A stretch of 64,000 nt of DNA, taken from positions 620,001-684,000 of the forward strand of contig JAQGDQ010000036.1 of assembly GCA_030141605.1 (NCBI GenBank). Reading direction: 5' to 3'. Positions 60,201 to 64,000 of this stretch are shown here, in pieces (the stretch's first letter is position 1; each line of letters starts with the position of its first letter). A program made the position numbers and the translations under genes. The notes under the pieces are model-generated. The model ran no database searches. It worked only from the letters and a program-made list of their open reading frames with translations, and was not told the origin of the DNA. This DNA comes from Tubiluchus corallicola. Taxonomy: Eukaryota > Priapulida > Priapulimorpha > Priapulimorphida > Tubiluchidae.

Positions 60201-61962
60201 ATAATTCAGCACTTCAATCACATATGTTCTTTATCACTAAAACGATTGAAACGTCATACAATTAGCATAATTTAGCTGTGAGTTCTGCACACATTTTAAA
60301 GAAATTACTAGTAGTTTTACTGCAGAACAAAATCTAGTGATATGCATGATCTTTGTAAGACTAATTTTTACGGGTGGTTCGAAAACTTGTTCGACAATCT
60401 TTCAATCTCAATTCGAATTCGAAACACTGAAGTTCGCTTCGATTCGAATTCGAAAAGTCACCAATTCGATTCGATTCGATTCGAATTCGCTTTCTGGTAT
60501 AATGATGATATTATAGTAAGAAATACATTTTGTAAATTGTCAAGGACAATCCATATAATAAATTAAGTTACTTTTTTTCTAAAACATATTTAGTTTTATG
60601 TTTTATTATGTCATAATTTTCTATTCTAGAGAGATATCGCCAATGCCCTACTTGGGCGCTCGTGTCCGACACTGCTTTTCCGCAAATTTAGTACATGCGT
60701 TTTAGCGGAAGTGTCCTGCTTCGGCTAGTGGCGTATTCCGCGCCCTACAATATATACAAAAACGTTTTAGGTAATGAGTTGCCAAAGAAAATTTCAAATA
60801 AAGATTTGTTCGCAAAATAAAACCATTGAACAAGAAAAATAAAAACGGCTATTTAAGATGGATCGGCATATACTTAGAATATTGATGATAGGCCAGCACC
60901 AGGACAGATGTTAACGTATTTAGATTTTACACAGAAAGACTTAACCACTTCAGCACTGATCCTTAAAAATAGAAGCACTTGGTCCATTGCAGAGAGTAGA
61001 TAGTTTTGGCATCAAGAAGTGAAAAGTATCATGTCTCTGGACGCATGATTCAATGGACGACGACGACGGACATGATAAATAAAGGACCCGACATACTAGG
61101 TGGTTTTGCCGGTGCGCGTGTGCCATTTTTTCCTGTGCCATTTTTATCTACATTCGGTTTTGCCTGCCATGCGCACGCTGATTTGATTTCCTGTAAGTCT
61201 TCTTTATTTTTATTTATTTATTTTTTTGTCTGGCAAAACGTGTTAACTGCATTCCCACTGTGTAGAATAAACGCAAAGATAAACTTGTGTTGTTGGATTA
61301 AGTGTTGTCAGCAAATGCGGACAATCTATCTGGCAGCAAAGCTTGAAGCTTACCTGTTCAAAAAGCCAAGCTAGGCCTATATATTTGAAAAGCAAGCCAA
61401 AGTTTTAGTATTATAACTGTGCCTGTTATATTATTACTTTTAAGTTATGAACTATTATTACTTATAATCTTAATCCCTGCACTGTATGTCCTGCAATGCC
61501 TAACACCTATAAAACAATGATGTTGTTAGTCAGTGAGTATAACTGTGAGTATATGAAACAGCAGGCCTAAGCCAGGATACAACCTACAATGTTTTTTTAT
61601 AGTAGATCTTAAATTTAATCAACTAGTATAATTTAATTGCAAATGTTTTATAATAGTTGTGTTGGGAATGCAATTGTTTGAACTCATTGCATATAGCTTT
61701 TGCTAGCAATAATTGCTCTAGGGGATTCTGATATGCCTCGTATGCCTCGACAGCCTGATTACCTCATACAGGATAAATAATAAACTGTATTATATGTCAG
61801 TAAAATAACATAAGCACAGTGCTTTAGTACTAATTACTTGTTGCTTGTAGTAATAATGTCTAACTAAAAATAACCTTCATTAGATATTTATTAGACATTG
61901 AAGGTACATATGACATCCTGAGATTTAGACTTATGACGGGAGTTTTTATTTTGCCTTTGTAG
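57256..61962. other. Intergenic DNA before the PRPP synthetase gene
   Basis: Holds a MITE copy at 60081-60500 and a fragment of aaaatggcacagg-type units at about 61120-61150. The promoter and any 5'UTR exon of the PRPP synthetase gene probably lie in the last part but could not be pinned. Open frames at 59752-59973 and 61006-61374 look non-genic. Confidence 0.45.
60081..60500 (+). mobile_element. MITE, 'ggggtgagcat' family, copy without intact right end
   Basis: Starts attaggggtgagcatcgaac. The interior follows 37401-37777: gaataattcagcactt, actgcaga, atgcatgatctttgtaagac. It ends attcgctttctggtat then aatgatgat, lacking the gctcacccc terminus. It is packed with attcgattcgaa words. Confidence 0.75.
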
Positions 61963-63484
61963 GAGATGAAGATGTAGCTATGGCTCATGCACGGCAGAAT
62001 GTAATTGATTATTTTAAAGAGTGTAAGTTGCTATTTTGTGAAGAGCTTTCTTAAAAGAGGTTTTGGCTAGCTTTTTTTAATGTATATTACTGGAATTATG
62101 CTTACTAAAGCTTCATAACTAAATGATAAAAGAAACTCGAAAACATTTCCTTGATTTTACAACTAACTAACCAAGCAAGTAATTGTGCTTTAGATTATCT
62201 TTGATTTACTGATCACAATTTGATAACAACTGAGATACAGTAGAAAGAAATTTATGTATGGAATGATTACTTAGATTTTTTACTTCTTCCTGTTGGCAAA
62301 TGTATGCCTGCAATTCTATTTCTGTCATCATTAAGAAATTACTCTCATTTAAAAACTGGTATTCTAGTGCTCACCTTACACCTTTTCACTGGTTTAGCTC
62401 TTTCAGTCAGCAAGGAAGAGGTGTGGTTAATGTGCCACAGCAGTACGGAACAGTTGGCGAAAAACATAGTTGAGAGGTGTGAAATTGCTGCTCAAACTAA
62501 TGAATTGGTAATTTGTTTTATTTATTCATCAATAGCTTTGAGACATTAATGACAAATGAGTAAAAAGTTCTGTCTTTATTTTTATATAAGCCAAGTGAGC
62601 AATCATCGTGGAAACATTCCTTTTAGTACTTAGTATTAAGAATACTTATTAGGTTTCATGTGAACAAATTAGTTTCTCAGCTTCGCTGTAGTACTGCGTG
62701 CATATAAACAAGTATACTAAGCTGACAATGACTTATTGCAGTGCAAGTTTAAAAAACTTTTAATTTTAAGCTATTTTTTTTAATTTTCATAAGCTCACAG
62801 TATTCATCCTTGCTACATCTTTGTACTTTTACATACACATCTTGCTTTCTTAGATAGTAGCCTTTCAGCTTGGTAATATTTGTCTTTGTATGGCACTCGA
62901 AATCTACATTTGCTTAATATCAAGTAAATTAATTTCTAAGTTCTCGTAGTTTGGGCTAGTATGTTTTTAGATTTTATCTTGCATTCTAGCTCTGACATAG
63001 AGAAAATTTAATTTGTGATTTTAAAAATTAATACGGATTAACTCTAATATTCCAGTAGTTTAATAATACTACTGTCTTAGTTTTTTTTCAGAATGTCAGG
63101 CGTGCAGTTTCTTTTAAAAAGATTATTCACTGGGACCATTTTGCTGATGGTTTTCCAAATATATTTATTGATGACGTGAAAGAAATGGCAGGAAAAGATG
63201 GTATGTAGACAATTAAACATGTGGTCAAATTTTATACTGCATAATCATATGAAACTTCGGGCAGTTTTAAACACTCTTTGACATTCGAGAGTAACAGATA
63301 ATTATCTAATAATTTTGAATTGCTTTTTGGCTAATTATTATTATTACATCTATATTTTTGATCTTTTATGGTTTCATGATTTTAGAAAATATGTTTTTTT
63401 CTTTGTTCAAGTTGTGTTTCTTGCCAGCTTTCATTCACCACAAGTGATATTTGAACAACTTTCCTGTCTGTATGCCATACCAAG
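61963..63484 (+). CDS. Ribose-phosphate pyrophosphokinase (PRPP synthetase), plant PRS3/PRS4-like, N-terminal part; continues past the window
   Basis: Four exons with consensus borders: 61963-62022 (donor gtaagt), 62407-62507 (acceptor ctttcag, donor gtaatt), 63092-63200 (acceptor tttttcag, donor gtatgt), 63412-63484 (acceptor ttcaag, donor gtaaga). Phases join 1, 0, 1, and the last exon ends in phase 2 with the next exon outside. The most likely start is the ATG at 61980 (MAHARQNV), though an upstream exon could add more, since the frame is open to 61963. Key segments are IIHWDHFADGFPNIFI and VVFLASFHSPQVIFEQLSCLYAIPR (written here split by exon). These match, from memory, the N-terminal half of plant PRS3/PRS4, the class II phosphate-independent PRPP synthetases. 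The enzyme would make PRPP from ribose 5-phosphate and ATP for nucleotide synthesis. The PRPP-binding loop would lie downstream, so catalysis cannot be judged. The family call is firm; the class call is probable. Confidence 0.8.
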
Positions 63485-64000
63485 GTAAGAGTTTCACTGT
63501 TGTTGCCTATTATAGGTTAACTGTTTTTTGCCACTAACTGAAATTTTCATCGATCAGCCTTTTCAGAATTTTGCTACATGCACACGCAGTTGCAGTAGGT
63601 CAATGGTTATATGTATCATTAGCCTGGAATGCCCCCACCTATACTATCAATGGTCTCGTACTAGCATTTAACAATAGCATTTAAATCTATAGTCAATAAT
63701 TGCATGATTACATTTCGAGTGTCAACAATAGGACACCTGACTCAAGTTTTTTGTACAAAATTTACTAGGCTGATAGCTAACTGAAATTGTTTATTTGTGA
63801 TCTAATCTAATCTAATTGTTTCTTTGTTTGAATGTAAATCGATTACGATACTCTTATCTGAATAGCATAACTAAATAGCAGAAGCAGATGGTGGGTGTAA
63901 ATAAATGTTTCTTCAAACACCATAACAACTAAAGCTTGGTGTAGTCCGTGCGCACAAACCATTACTAACGTTGCTAGGTACAAATAACCTTTGACCCTCT
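63485..64000. other. Start of PRPP synthetase intron 4, running off the window
   Basis: Follows donor gtaaga at 63485. No further coding block (expected next: the conserved LPFFPTGT-type region of the family) was found before the window ends. Confidence 0.6.

Noticed and set aside
61006-61374. 122-codon open frame before the PRPP synthetase exons
   Set aside because: No ATG at its start, covers a repeat fragment (gtgccatttttt units), and shows no link to the downstream exons.

Overview
This is an AT-rich nuclear segment from a multicellular invertebrate. The evidence is long GT-AG introns, single-copy animal genes (DNAJA2 and PSKH1 orthologues), BEL/Pao and LINE remnants, and many small DNA-transposon fragments. 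The species cannot be named from the sequence alone. All exon models and family assignments were made by reading the sequence and comparing with remembered protein families. No alignment or search was run.

Layout. (1) 1-2705, + strand: the last two coding exons of a MARVEL-type four-pass membrane protein whose 5' part lies before the window. (2) 7481-18204, + strand: a complete four-exon paralogue of 179 aa. The two exon junctions visible in both genes fall at the same place and in the same phase 0, so this is a tandem duplicate pair. Its 7.3-kb second intron holds a near-perfect hairpin, LINE ORF1 remnants, an (AAT)n run, a BEL/Pao gag-protease fragment, a LINE reverse-transcriptase tail, a tRNA-derived SINE and a 'gtaccaaa' minisatellite. 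(3) 18205-26195: intergenic, with fold-back elements, a long purine tract and a 513-bp hAT-type element with a target duplication. (4) 26196-36633, - strand: a complete ten-exon DNAJA2 (Hsp40) gene of 413 aa ending in the prenylation box CAHQ. A 1.1-kb hAT-type element sits in its intron 7. (5) 36634-41480: the divergent intergenic region, with a MITE, a 365-bp solo LTR (TG...CA, 5-bp duplication) carrying a heat-shock element and TATA box, and a broken LINE reverse transcriptase. (6) 41481-54427, + strand: a complete three-exon PSKH1 kinase gene of 425 aa with a 10.9-kb first intron, which contains a large fold-back element and a small antisense intronless ORF. (7) 54428-61962: intergenic, with pogo-like MITEs and a third copy of the 'ggggtgagcat' MITE. 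(8) 61963-64000, + strand: the first four recognisable exons of a PRPP synthetase resembling plant PRS3/PRS4, running off the window.

The genes do not form a pathway. DNAJA2 (cytosolic co-chaperone) and PSKH1 (acylated kinase) are unrelated neighbours transcribed divergently. The most interesting observation is a solo LTR with a three-unit heat-shock element about 1.2 kb upstream of an Hsp40 gene. Others are the plant-type PRPP synthetase in an animal setting, a 30-bp-arm hairpin in the MARVEL intron, an unexplained 78-codon antisense gene candidate inside PSKH1, and a widespread 'gctaaggaagttatg' repeat core inside a fold-back element.
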